DNA from: an uncultured Bacteroidota bacterium
Lineage (GTDB): Bacteria; Bacteroidota; Bacteroidia; 2-12-FULL-35-15
DNA: 22,721 bases
Direction of reading: 5' to 3'
Assembly (NCBI GenBank): GCA_903833025.1
Contig: CAILDT010000646.1
Span: 1 to 22,721 of the forward strand
Shown here: positions 1-7,118 of the stretch, in pieces
Layout: each line of letters starts with the position of its first letter
Position numbering within the stretch: the stretch's first letter is position 1
The notes under the pieces: model-generated
The model's input: the letters and a program-made list of their open reading frames with translations, nothing else
What the model was told of the DNA's origin: nothing
The model's database searches: none
Position numbers and translations under genes: made by a program

Positions 1-1
1 A

Positions 2-52
2 CTGGATGAAATAAGCAAACGAATTATGAAAGGGGCATTGAGGAGTAAATAA
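2..52 (+). CDS. C-terminal end of an unidentified gene (partial)
   Basis: Only one forward frame stays open from the window edge. It gives 16 residues ending in ALRSK and a TAA at 50-52. The tail is basic and helix-like, with no recognisable motif. It could be the end of a real upstream gene or chance, because 16 codons is too short to judge. The following gene has its own promoter-like sequence, so co-transcription is not needed. Confidence 0.3.
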   Translation: MDEISKRIMKGALRSK

Positions 53-82
53 ATAATTTATTTATGGAATAACAATAACCAA

Positions 83-116
83 TTTGTCTTACCACTATAA
101 ATCAATATTAACTTTA
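83..116 (+). promoter_or_regulatory. Candidate Bacteroidota promoter for the plug-domain gene
   Basis: TTTG at 83-86 is followed after 22 bases by TAACTTTA at 109-116. This is one mismatch from the TAnnTTTG -7 consensus with a -33 TTTG. Transcription would start near 123, only a few bases before the ATG at 130. Confidence 0.45.
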
Positions 117-129
117 AATAAAAACAACT

Positions 130-873
130 ATGAAAACACTAAAACTAATTGTAGCAGTTGCAGCATTATTAATAGCAGGCACGCTATCAGCACAAGAAAC
201 AGGAATTATCAAAGGCACAATTACCGACAGCAAAGGAACCAATATTCCTTTTGTTTCAGTAGCACTGTTCGAAGATTCCACCTTTATTACCGGTATGATA
301 ACGGATGATAATGGCGATTTTACTTTTAAACTACTAACGCCAATTACCTACAACGTACGGCTTACATCATTAGGTTACAATACCAAATGGATAAGTAAAG
401 TGGAAGTTTCCGCCAACAAAACATCGTACATATATAAGAGTATGGAAAGCGCAACAAATACTTTAGGACCAGTAGTAATTACTACAGATGCTTGGGAAAA
501 GCCCGCCATTGACCCTACGTTTACCACAATGACAATTATAGATATTAATCAGATAGAAGATATTGCAGAATCGAAAAGTGATTTAATCGGTATTATTGTT
601 TCCGTTACACCAGGCATATTACCTACTGATGATGGAAAAGATATTTATTTAAGAGGTTCGCGCAGAGGCAGCACAGCATATTATATAGATGGAAACAGAG
701 TGATAGGAAACGAAGCCGTTCCCGGAAATGGAATAGGAGGAATATCAGTAATAACAGGCGGCGTGCCTGCCGAGTTTGGCGATTGCACAGGTGGATTAGT
801 AATAGTAAACACTAAAGATTATAAAGTAGAAAGCCGCAGAAAAGAAAGAGCAAGAGACGCAAGTGATGAATGA
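130..873 (+). CDS. Secreted CarboxypepD_reg / TonB-plug domain protein without a barrel
   Basis: This 247-residue protein starts with a signal peptide (residues 1-21, ending LSAQ). Residues about 25-105 form a carboxypeptidase-regulatory-like beta-sandwich (GxIxGxITDSKG at the start, a conserved GYNT loop near the end), the N-terminal extension typical of Bacteroidota TonB-dependent receptors. Residues about 125-232 look like a receptor plug, with IYLRGSRRGS, YYIDGNRV and a closing GGLVIVNTK. In a full receptor about 600 residues of beta-barrel would follow. Here the protein ends after a short charged tail, and a terminator-like hairpin follows within 40 bases, so the gene seems complete as a short form and not cut by the window. 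It could be a periplasmic regulator or adaptor interacting with TonB or a receptor, or a relic. The domain calls are fairly secure; the function is unknown. Confidence 0.75.
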   Translation: MKTLKLIVAVAALLIAGTLSAQETGIIKGTITDSKGTNIPFVSVALFEDSTFITGMITDDNGDFTFKLLTPITYNVRLTSLGYNTKWISKVEVSANKTSYIYKSMESATNTLGPVVITTDAWEKPAIDPTFTTMTIIDINQIEDIAESKSDLIGIIVSVTPGILPTDDGKDIYLRGSRRGSTAYYIDGNRVIGNEAVPGNGIGGISVITGGVPAEFGDCTGGLVIVNTKDYKVESRRKERARDASDE

Positions 874-912
874 ATAACAATTAAAATAGTACAGATGTAG
901 GCATTTAATTAC

Positions 913-960
913 AAAGTTTAACTCCCTTCAAATTCTCAAACTTGAAGGGAGTTAAACTTT
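913..960. terminator. Perfect 19-bp hairpin, probable bidirectional terminator
   Basis: Bases 913-931 and 942-960 are exact reverse complements around a 10-base loop. The G/C core (CTCCC/GGGAG) is flanked within the stem by A-rich and T-rich ends, as in intrinsic terminators. It sits 40 bases after the plug-domain stop and 35 bases before the heme A synthase -7 box, so it should separate the two genes. Confidence 0.75.
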
Positions 961-994
961 CAAAAATAAATTCAAAAGCAAAACTCCTTACTAC

Positions 995-1002
995 TATCTT
1001 TG
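995..1002 (+). promoter_or_regulatory. -7 box of the heme A synthase promoter
   Basis: TATCTTTG matches TAnnTTTG exactly. Its expected start site, near 1009, leaves about 15 untranslated bases before the ATG at 1024. No clear -33 TTTG is visible. A TTG within this box is in frame with the gene but would lie upstream of the transcript start, so the ATG is preferred. Confidence 0.55.
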
Positions 1003-1023
1003 CAGCCCAAACAAAATAGTAGT

Positions 1024-2052
1024 ATGAAAAACAATCCGCATAAATCAATAATAATCTGGCTGCTTACAGGATGTTTTTTAATTTATTTAATGGTAGTAAT
1101 AGGTGGTCTCACGCGGTTAACTCACTCCGGTTTATCAATGGTGGAATGGAACCCAATACTTGGTTCGCTGCCTCCAATGAGTGATGCTGATTGGCAAATA
1201 CCGTTTCAGAAATACCAGCAAACTCCCGAATATCAAATCATCAACAATCAGTTTTCGTTAGATGAATTCAAATCAATTTATTGGTGGGAATATATCCATC
1301 GTTTCCTAGGGCGTAGCATTGGTGTAGTGTTTCTTATCCCTTTCTTTTATTTTCTGCTGAAGAAAAGATTTGATAAACCATTACTTAAAAAGATGTTTGT
1401 ACTACTTGCTTTAGGAGCATTTCAAGGTGTATTGGGCTGGTATATGGTGTATAGTGGTTTGCAAAAAGAACCACACGTTAGTCATTATAGGTTAGCAGCA
1501 CATCTTATTTCGGCATTCACAGTATTTGGTTTTACCTTTTGGTATGCCCTCGATTTGCTTTACCCAAAGCCAATAGAAGCAAATGCAATAACCAAAAAAG
1601 TAAAACGAATGGCAACAACTATGTTTGTTGTTATAGTTATACAAATCATCTATGGTGCATTTGTAGCAGGTTTAAAAGCAGGATTGTTTTATAATACGTT
1701 TCCTAAAATGGGTACAAAGTTTATTCCCGATACCGTTACTGATTTATCTCCCTTTTATAAAAACCTTATTGAAAACCCAGCAGGAGTGCAGTTTATACAT
1801 CGTACCATTGCTTACATTGTGGTTATAATGGTTTTATATGTTTGGGAAACAGCAAGGAAAATGAATATGCTAAGAGAACAACGCAAAGCATCCAACGTAA
1901 TGTTAGGTGTTGTATGCGCACAATTTATTTTGGGAATAATTACAATACTTTACGCAGTACCTGTAACAATGGGAGTGTTGCACCAAACGGGTGCATTTCT
2001 TTTATTTGCTTCCTCCTTGCTTTTTATGCACAGCATCAGGAAGACGGTTTGA
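1024..2052 (+). CDS. ctaA: Heme A synthase, COX15/CtaA family
   Basis: The 342-residue polytopic membrane protein oxidises the C8 methyl of heme O to a formyl group, giving heme A for cytochrome aa3-type oxidases. The N-terminal segment carries the family signature GGLTRLTHSGLSMVEW (residues 27-42) and the WEYIHRFLGR motif (H92). Conserved heme-ligand histidines appear as a second pair in RLAAH (H160), FIHRTIAY (H259) and LHQTGA (H320), with about eight hydrophobic helices. It is of the longer COX15 type with the long first periplasmic loop. The ATG at 1024 was chosen over an in-frame TTG at 1000 because the latter sits inside the -7 box. The last 16 codons overlap the 3' end of gldD on the other strand. 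No other heme or oxidase gene is in the window. Confidence 0.93.
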   Translation: MKNNPHKSIIIWLLTGCFLIYLMVVIGGLTRLTHSGLSMVEWNPILGSLPPMSDADWQIPFQKYQQTPEYQIINNQFSLDEFKSIYWWEYIHRFLGRSIGVVFLIPFFYFLLKKRFDKPLLKKMFVLLALGAFQGVLGWYMVYSGLQKEPHVSHYRLAAHLISAFTVFGFTFWYALDLLYPKPIEANAITKKVKRMATTMFVVIVIQIIYGAFVAGLKAGLFYNTFPKMGTKFIPDTVTDLSPFYKNLIENPAGVQFIHRTIAYIVVIMVLYVWETARKMNMLREQRKASNVMLGVVCAQFILGIITILYAVPVTMGVLHQTGAFLLFASSLLFMHSIRKTV

Positions 2053-2649
2053 TGGCACATCCTTCCATTCAAAAGTTTCTATTAAATGGTAAATATCTTG
2101 CTTAACAAAATCCAATACAGGTGCTATTGAATCAGTATTTGGTACTGCATTAAAATATAATGCACCACGAATAAAATGTTTGGTGCTATCCGTTAAAAAG
2201 AATTGAAACGAAGAAGCTGCATTGCCTTCTATGTCATAAACTAAACCATATACTTTCTTTGATGGCTTTGAAATCGGCAACTCTTCTATCCCCGACGATT
2301 TAACCTGATGCTTGGAAGCATACATATATGACTCTTGTAAGTACTCATTTATGTTATTATTAACCGCTTTGTAAGTAAGATGAACAGTGCCGTTGAAAGA
2401 AGGGAAGTTTAGATTAAGCCAAAATGTTTCAGTATTAAAATCTTTCTGATTTCCAACTTTAGAGTAAGCAGGAATTTCAAATGTAAAAGGATAATTAACA
2501 GAATCATATTTTACATATTTCTTTTCAGGAAACGTAAGGCGCAAGTATGCACGTGGTTTTGGAGTAATGTTATCGTCATCGCTGCAAGATGAATGTAACA
2601 AACAGCCAATAAACAATAAACAATAAACAATAAACAATTTATTTTTCAT
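2002..2649 (-). CDS. gldD: Gliding motility lipoprotein GldD
   Basis: This 215-residue outer-membrane lipoprotein is required for gliding and T9SS function in flavobacteria. The signal peptide ends at Cys22 (LHSSC), followed at once by SDDD, which resembles the Bacteroidota lipoprotein surface-export signal. PKPRAYLRLTFPEKKY (from residue 32) is the GldD hallmark, and the order ssb-gldE-gldD supports the name. The ATG at 2649 was chosen; an upstream in-frame TTG at 2658 is the alternative. The start overlaps the end of gldE by 11 bases, implying translational coupling. The signal peptide hydrophobic core is written by a heptanucleotide tandem repeat. By my recollection of the family, homologues usually end near the ETFEWK motif (residues about 193-198), so the last 16 residues, coded inside the convergent ctaA gene, look like a read-on extension. 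Confidence 0.9.
   Translation of the reverse strand: MKNKLFIVYCLLFIGCLLHSSCSDDDNITPKPRAYLRLTFPEKKYVKYDSVNYPFTFEIPAYSKVGNQKDFNTETFWLNLNFPSFNGTVHLTYKAVNNNINEYLQESYMYASKHQVKSSGIEELPISKPSKKVYGLVYDIEGNAASSFQFFLTDSTKHFIRGALYFNAVPNTDSIAPVLDFVKQDIYHLIETFEWKDVPSNRLPDAVHKKQGGSK
2607..2638 (-). repeat. Heptanucleotide tandem repeat in the gldD signal peptide
   Basis: On the + strand the unit CAATAAA occurs four times without a mismatch (2607-2634), followed by CAAT. Read in gldD it supplies the hydrophobic core LFIVYCLLFI. Three units make 21 bases, so the peptide repeats every seven residues while passing through all three frames. Gain or loss of one unit would shift the reading frame. Confidence 0.9.
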
Positions 2650-3979
2650 CTTTCTCAATTGTTATTTTCACTCTCTTTATCTTCCTGTTATCAGCCGATT
2701 CGATAGTGAAAAGTAAATTATTAAACTTTATTATTTCATTCTTTGTAGGTATCCGACCTTCAATTTCTATAATCAAACCTGCTAATGTATCTGCTTCTCC
2801 TTTTGCTTCTTCAAAAGCTTCTCCATCTATTTCTAATATACGGGAAACATCATTCAAATGTGCTTTGCCTTCAAACACATAATTATTGTCATCCAATTTG
2901 GAATACACTATATCGTCATCATCAAACTCATCATTTATCTCTCCTACAATTTCTTCAATCACATCTTCTAAAGTTACTATACCTGATGTACCACCATATT
3001 CATCAACCACTACAGCAAGGTGTATTTTCTTATGCTGAAACTCGCGCAACAAATCATCTATCTTTTTATTTTCAGGAACAAAGAAGGGCGGACGAATTAT
3101 TGTATGCCAATCGAAGTCATCTCCTTCATCAATGTATTGTAACAAATCTTTAGCATATAATACACCTGCAATGTTATCCAATTTCTCTTTATAAATAGGT
3201 ACACGCGAAAACCCACTGTTGGTAATATCATCAAGCAACTTTTTAAAATCTCTTTCGTATTCAAATGCCACCACATCCATTCGCGATTTCATAATTTGTT
3301 TTACATCTGTACTTCCAAACTTTACAATTCCTCTTAATATTTTATGGTCTTCTTCCGGGTTGTCTTTATCTGAAGCAAGTTCCAATGCGTGTGATAACTC
3401 ATCCACAGAAATATTATGCGACTTTGGCTTTATTACCCTATCAAGTATTGATGTAGAAAATATTAAAAACGTGCTTACAGGATAACATAACCGTTGTAAA
3501 AATTGAACAAAGAAAACCAACACCCGCGTTGACCTTAAAGGATTTTGTGTTGCATATATTTTAGGGATAACTTCTCCCACCATTAATATTAAAAATGTTA
3601 CCGCTACAACCTGAATGATAAAACCTAATAAATGATTTTGAGAAAAATCAAACAACCCTTCCATTACCAAAGTAGAGAGAACAACAATGGCAATATTTAT
3701 AAAATTAATACTAATCAATAACGTTGCCAGCAATCGTTTTGGAGCAGCTACTAGTTTAAGAATCTTTTCATCCGTTTTATTCCCTGATGTTTTCAGCTCT
3801 TCCATATCAGTTGGTGTAAGCGAAAAGAAAGCAGATTCGGCGGCGGAAACCAAAGAAACAATTGCCAATAATATTACCATCGTAATTATTGAAAACAATA
3901 TTCCCATTGAAAGGGAATTAACGATAATACTTAAAGGATGATGTTGGAGAGAAATATTAATTGTATTCAGATAATCCAA
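2639..3979 (-). CDS. gldE: Gliding motility-associated protein GldE, CNNM/CBS/CorC family
   Basis: The 446-residue membrane protein has a CNNM (DUF21) transmembrane domain (about 25-195, with SAAESAFFSL and VGEVIPK), two CBS domains (about 218-280 and 285-350, including GFSRVPIYKE and VVVDEYGGTSGIVTLED), and a C-terminal CorC/HlyC domain (360-440). The wider family includes magnesium and cobalt transporters. In flavobacteria GldE works with GldD in gliding and T9SS. It lies 24 bases after ssb and overlaps gldD, consistent with one ssb-gldE-gldD transcript. The apparent start is TTG: the frame is closed upstream by a TAA and has no ATG before Met25, which lies directly at the first helix. A later start at Met25 (3907) would leave a 96-base gap but keep all the domains. 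Confidence 0.9.
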   Translation of the reverse strand: MDYLNTINISLQHHPLSIIVNSLSMGILFSIITMVILLAIVSLVSAAESAFFSLTPTDMEELKTSGNKTDEKILKLVAAPKRLLATLLISINFINIAIVVLSTLVMEGLFDFSQNHLLGFIIQVVAVTFLILMVGEVIPKIYATQNPLRSTRVLVFFVQFLQRLCYPVSTFLIFSTSILDRVIKPKSHNISVDELSHALELASDKDNPEEDHKILRGIVKFGSTDVKQIMKSRMDVVAFEYERDFKKLLDDITNSGFSRVPIYKEKLDNIAGVLYAKDLLQYIDEGDDFDWHTIIRPPFFVPENKKIDDLLREFQHKKIHLAVVVDEYGGTSGIVTLEDVIEEIVGEINDEFDDDDIVYSKLDDNNYVFEGKAHLNDVSRILEIDGEAFEEAKGEADTLAGLIIEIEGRIPTKNEIIKFNNLLFTIESADNRKIKRVKITIEKDEK

Positions 3980-4003
3980 AGTTCGGGGAATTAGTTAAAC
4001 AAA

Positions 4004-4420
4004 TTAAAACGGTAATCCATCTTCTGGTTTATCAGGAGCAAGTGCTAATGTTATTTTACTTTCGCTTTCTTCTGCTGAAAGAGGAGTGTTTTCTTTTTTA
4101 CCTAACATAGTAAATGTATCACATAGAATTTCTGAAATGTAATGCTTAACCCCATCTTTTTCATACGAACGACTTCTAATCTTACCTTCCAGATAGATAG
4201 TCATTCCCTTCTTTAAATACTTTTCTGCCGTTTCCGCAAGTCCTTTCCAAACGACAATATTGTGCCATTCTGTTTGTTCTTTTCTATTGCCGCTTTTATC
4301 TTTATAAACTTCAGTAGTTGCAATTGAAAAGTTTGCAACTATTGCTCCTCCTTCCAAATGACGTACTTCAGGGTCTTTACCTAAATTCCCTACCAAAATA
4401 ACTTTATTAATTCCTGACAT
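4004..4420 (-). CDS. ssb: Single-stranded DNA-binding protein
   Basis: The 138-residue protein coats single-stranded DNA during replication, recombination and repair. Residues 1-105 form the OB fold (MSGINKVILVGNLGKDPEVR at the start, TEWHNIVVWKGLAETAEKYL and GKIRSRSYEKDGVKHY further on). A short linker leads to the acidic tip PEDGLPF, the conserved end that recruits partners, including primase. The linker is short compared with proteobacterial SSB. It follows dnaG on the same strand after 66 bases that contain a good promoter, and it precedes gldE. The association of ssb with gldE and gldD is known from flavobacteria; a shared function between SSB and gliding is not implied. Confidence 0.96.
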   Translation of the reverse strand: MSGINKVILVGNLGKDPEVRHLEGGAIVANFSIATTEVYKDKSGNRKEQTEWHNIVVWKGLAETAEKYLKKGMTIYLEGKIRSRSYEKDGVKHYISEILCDTFTMLGKKENTPLSAEESESKITLALAPDKPEDGLPF

Positions 4421-4448
4421 TTTTTATTTATTTAAATGAATACTTTAA

Positions 4449-4480
4449 CAAATATAAGAAAGTAAACCGAATAAATCCAA
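4449..4480 (-). promoter_or_regulatory. Promoter for ssb-gldE-gldD
   Basis: Reading the minus strand, TTG (4480-4478) is followed after 21 bases by TATATTTG (4456-4449), an exact TAnnTTTG. Transcription would start near 4442, about 20 bases before the ssb ATG. This gives the operon a promoter separate from dnaG. Confidence 0.6.
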
Positions 4481-4486
4481 TTAATA

Positions 4487-6496
4487 TTATTTAATAATTA
4501 TTCTATCCAGCAAAGCATTGAATGTTTTTTTTGATAGAATTAAACCGTGCTGTGTTTGCATAAGAGCCATCATCTCTTCTTCGGGAGGTTGTGCTTTTAA
4601 TAGCTTCTGATTTTCATCTATCATCATTTCAAGTTTGCGACACTTTAATGTATAAACGGTTTTTAACACCAGCTTTTTCAAATCGTCCTCTTCTCTCATA
4701 ATATAAATTCCTTTTGCTTCCCAGTTAGAAAGCACCTCTCTTGTATATAATAAATCAATGGCTAATGCACCAAATGAAGTATCGGGGTGATTTATAAAAT
4801 AGTTATTATCGGGATGAGTGTCTTTTTCCAAATGCTGCACAAACTCATTATATATTGAATTATAAAGTTTGTTTTCAAGCATTGTAACTTCAGGATTTGT
4901 TAATTCGTGAATTAAAAGCTCTGCAACAGTAACTATAACGGGGTCTCCATTTTCATCCTTTTGGTCTAATGTAACTTTTTCGTTGCCATATTTAAGCAGC
5001 ACTTCTATAACTTTTCTTTCTTGATGTTCTGCTTCCGAAACTTCTTTTTCTCTTTTATCTTCTCCTTCTAAAACTTCTGTTTCATTATTCCCTTCGGCAT
5101 TTTGATTTGTCGGAAGTGGCTGTGTGCTCTTCTCATTAAACTTCTTTCTCCTTATTTTATTTAATTCAGTTAGCAGCACCTCCTCCTGCATATCCATTAT
5201 TCTACTACACTCTTTGATATATACAGAACGATAAATAGCTTCAGGAATAATAGCAATGCTTTCTACAATTTCTTTTATTAATTGCGCTTTCTTTATTGGG
5301 TCGTTTTGTACTTCGCCCATCAACAGACTTGTTTTAAACGAAATAAAATCTTTTGAATTCTCCTTTATAAATGCTTTTAACTCTTCACTACTTACTCGTT
5401 TAGCATACGAATCAGGGTCTTCGCCGTCTGGGAATAAAAGAACTTTAACATTCATTCCTTCTTCCAATATCAAATCGATTCCTCTGAAACTGGCTTTGAT
5501 ACCTGCGCTATCGCCATCATAAAGAATAGTAATGTTATTGGAAAATCTGCGGATAAGTTTTATTTGCCCTACAGTTAAAGAAGTTCCACTGCTTGCCACT
5601 ACATTCTCAATACCTGCCTGGTGCATTGATATTACATCGGTGTAGCCCTCTACCAGAAAACAATTATCTTGTTTTATTATTTCAGCTTTCGCAAAATAAA
5701 TTCCATATAATACATCACTCTTATGATATATCTCCATCTCTGGAGAGTTAATATACTTGGCTACTTTTTTATCTGTACGTAATGTTCTGCCGCCGAATGC
5801 AATTACTCTGCCTCCTATATTGTGAACAGGAAACATTACTCTACCTGCAAATCGGTCAACATATTTCTTATCAGAAGGATTATTTATGTGTTCCGATTCT
5901 GCTGATGTTTTATCTTCATCTTTATTAAAGTCGATGGTAAGCCCTGATTTTACAAGATATTCAAACTTATGTCCATTTGCTAATGCAGTATCCGTAAATT
6001 CAGTACGTTTATTAATACTATATCCTAACTGGAACTTTTGTACAATGTCTTCCCTGAATCCTCTTTCTTTGAAATACCCTAATCCAATGGATTTGCCTTC
6101 ATCAGAATTATATAAGTTTTCTGAAAAATGTTTTTGAGCATAAGAAGAAACAACAAATAAACTTTCTCTGTCGTTATTAGTTTGTAGTTGTTCTGGCGTT
6201 TGTTCTTCTTCAACTATTTCAATATTATATTTTTTTGCAAGATGGCGTAATGCTTCGGGATACGACATTTGCTCTTTTTCCATCACAAAGTTTACAGCAC
6301 CTCCGCCTTTGCCACAACCGAAACATTTGTAAATTCCCTTTGCAGGGGATACATAAAAAGAAGGAGTTTTCTCATCGTGAAACGGACAAAGACCAATAAG
6401 ATTAACGCCACGCTTTTTTAACGTAACGTAATCTGCAACTACTTCTTCTACTCGCGCAGCTTCAAATATTTTATCTATGTCTTCTTTGTGTATCAA
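4487..6496 (-). CDS. dnaG: DNA primase
   Basis: This 669-residue enzyme makes RNA primers at the replication fork. The N-terminal CHC2 zinc finger has ligands C37, H40, C58 and C61 (LCPFH and KCFGCGKGG). The catalytic core follows, with RFAGRVMFPVHN near 215 and a TOPRIM domain whose metal residues sit in EGYTDV (283-288), DGDSAG (327-332) and DGEDPDSY (about 357). Residues about 450-669 are the divergent helical DnaB-binding part. The start is read as TTG at 6494-6496: a TAA closes the frame eight codons upstream, there is no ATG between, and the residues that follow (IDKIFEAARVEEVV) match the usual DnaG N-terminus. The start lies seven bases after the stop of the toxin of TA module 1, and no clear promoter is visible within that toxin gene. 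Confidence 0.96.
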   Translation of the reverse strand: MIHKEDIDKIFEAARVEEVVADYVTLKKRGVNLIGLCPFHDEKTPSFYVSPAKGIYKCFGCGKGGGAVNFVMEKEQMSYPEALRHLAKKYNIEIVEEEQTPEQLQTNNDRESLFVVSSYAQKHFSENLYNSDEGKSIGLGYFKERGFREDIVQKFQLGYSINKRTEFTDTALANGHKFEYLVKSGLTIDFNKDEDKTSAESEHINNPSDKKYVDRFAGRVMFPVHNIGGRVIAFGGRTLRTDKKVAKYINSPEMEIYHKSDVLYGIYFAKAEIIKQDNCFLVEGYTDVISMHQAGIENVVASSGTSLTVGQIKLIRRFSNNITILYDGDSAGIKASFRGIDLILEEGMNVKVLLFPDGEDPDSYAKRVSSEELKAFIKENSKDFISFKTSLLMGEVQNDPIKKAQLIKEIVESIAIIPEAIYRSVYIKECSRIMDMQEEVLLTELNKIRRKKFNEKSTQPLPTNQNAEGNNETEVLEGEDKREKEVSEAEHQERKVIEVLLKYGNEKVTLDQKDENGDPVIVTVAELLIHELTNPEVTMLENKLYNSIYNEFVQHLEKDTHPDNNYFINHPDTSFGALAIDLLYTREVLSNWEAKGIYIMREEDDLKKLVLKTVYTLKCRKLEMMIDENQKLLKAQPPEEEMMALMQTQHGLILSKKTFNALLDRIIIK

Positions 6497-6503
6497 TTTG
6501 ATG

Positions 6504-6821
6504 TTATAATTTTAACTTATTAGGATTTTGGCGTGAATCAAATACCTTATCAATACGAATTTCATTGTCTTTTGTATGATAAATGATAATATAATGGTAG
6601 GAAACCAATTTTCTGTAATTTATCACAGGATGCTTTTTACTTTTATATCGCAACCCAATTGCAACAAACCCATCTTCTAACAAATTTACTTCATTCATCA
6701 GATGAATAATAAATTCAAAAGATTTCTCTTCTCCGAAAATAAGAATATTAAATTCGTAAATTTTCTTTAAATCTTTTAATGCCTTTATTGACCAAACTAT
6801 TTCTTTTTTGTTGGTCTCCAA
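6504..6821 (-). CDS. RelE/ParE-superfamily toxin of TA module 1
   Basis: This 105-residue basic protein fits the RelE/ParE fold: an N-terminal strand (EIVWS), two helices (ALKDLKKIYEF and a following amphipathic helix), a strand segment around RKLVSYHYIIIYH, and a C-terminal IRIDKVFDSRQNP, which is common in Bacteroidota ParE-like toxins. Members either cleave mRNA on the ribosome or poison gyrase; the sequence does not decide which. It overlaps the upstream antitoxin gene by 25 bases, and dnaG follows after seven. The start codon is TTG (6821-6819), and no in-frame ATG exists before the second helix. The end of the protein resembles the module 3 toxin (DNRTNPDKIKP), so the two are distant relatives. 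Confidence 0.8.
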   Translation of the reverse strand: METNKKEIVWSIKALKDLKKIYEFNILIFGEEKSFEFIIHLMNEVNLLEDGFVAIGLRYKSKKHPVINYRKLVSYHYIIIYHTKDNEIRIDKVFDSRQNPNKLKL

Positions 6822-7063
6822 TTTTTAATTTCCTTTTTTAATTGAGAATGTGTTAGAAAATTTCCATTTTTAAAATCCTGTTCGGATGCTTCCAATTCTT
6901 CATCTAACAATTCTTGTGTTATAGGTTTTCCATCTATAGAATAACCAATTATATTGTTTGTTGCTTCTTTTTCAAGAATAGTTTGAACGGCTTTTAAAAT
7001 AGTATTGTCATTTACTACATCTATTAATTTGTGTAAGTTATTTCTGATTGCTGCTGTTGTCAT
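6797..7063 (-). CDS. Antitoxin of TA module 1
   Basis: The protein has 88 residues. An N-terminal helical part (about 1-40) is followed by YSIDGKPITQELLDEELEASEQDF, an acidic segment, and a basic C-terminus ending RPTKKK. The phrase GxPITxExLxxxxxxxxxxxxxG is common in small Bacteroidota antitoxins that pair with RelE/ParE toxins. It presumably binds and neutralises the toxin encoded in the overlapping next gene and may repress its own promoter. Identification rests on size, context and this motif; no DNA-binding fold can be named with certainty. The start is ATG. Confidence 0.75.
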   Translation of the reverse strand: MTTAAIRNNLHKLIDVVNDNTILKAVQTILEKEATNNIIGYSIDGKPITQELLDEELEASEQDFKNGNFLTHSQLKKEIKNWRPTKKK

Positions 7064-7082
7064 AAGTAAAGTTTTAGTTAAA

Positions 7083-7090
7083 CAAAATTA
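7083..7090 (-). promoter_or_regulatory. -7 box for TA module 1 and perhaps dnaG
   Basis: On the minus strand this reads TAATTTTG, an exact TAnnTTTG, about 20 bases before the antitoxin ATG. No matching -33 element stands out. Because the antitoxin-toxin overlap and the toxin-dnaG gap are tight, this promoter may also drive dnaG. Confidence 0.5.
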
Positions 7091-7118
7091 CAATGTTTTT
7101 TCGATAAAGTATTTGGTA

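Noticed and set aside
84..308. Short open frame overlapping the start of the plug-domain gene
   Set aside because: It is out of frame with a clear signal peptide and domain sequence and has a composition unlike a protein.
1000..1023. Upstream TTG start for heme A synthase
   Set aside because: The TTG is within the TATCTTTG -7 box, upstream of the probable transcript start; the ATG at 1024 matches the family N-terminus.
1842..2105. Open frame overlapping the 3' end of heme A synthase
   Set aside because: It is a frame shadow of conserved CtaA and GldD codons with no recognisable motif.
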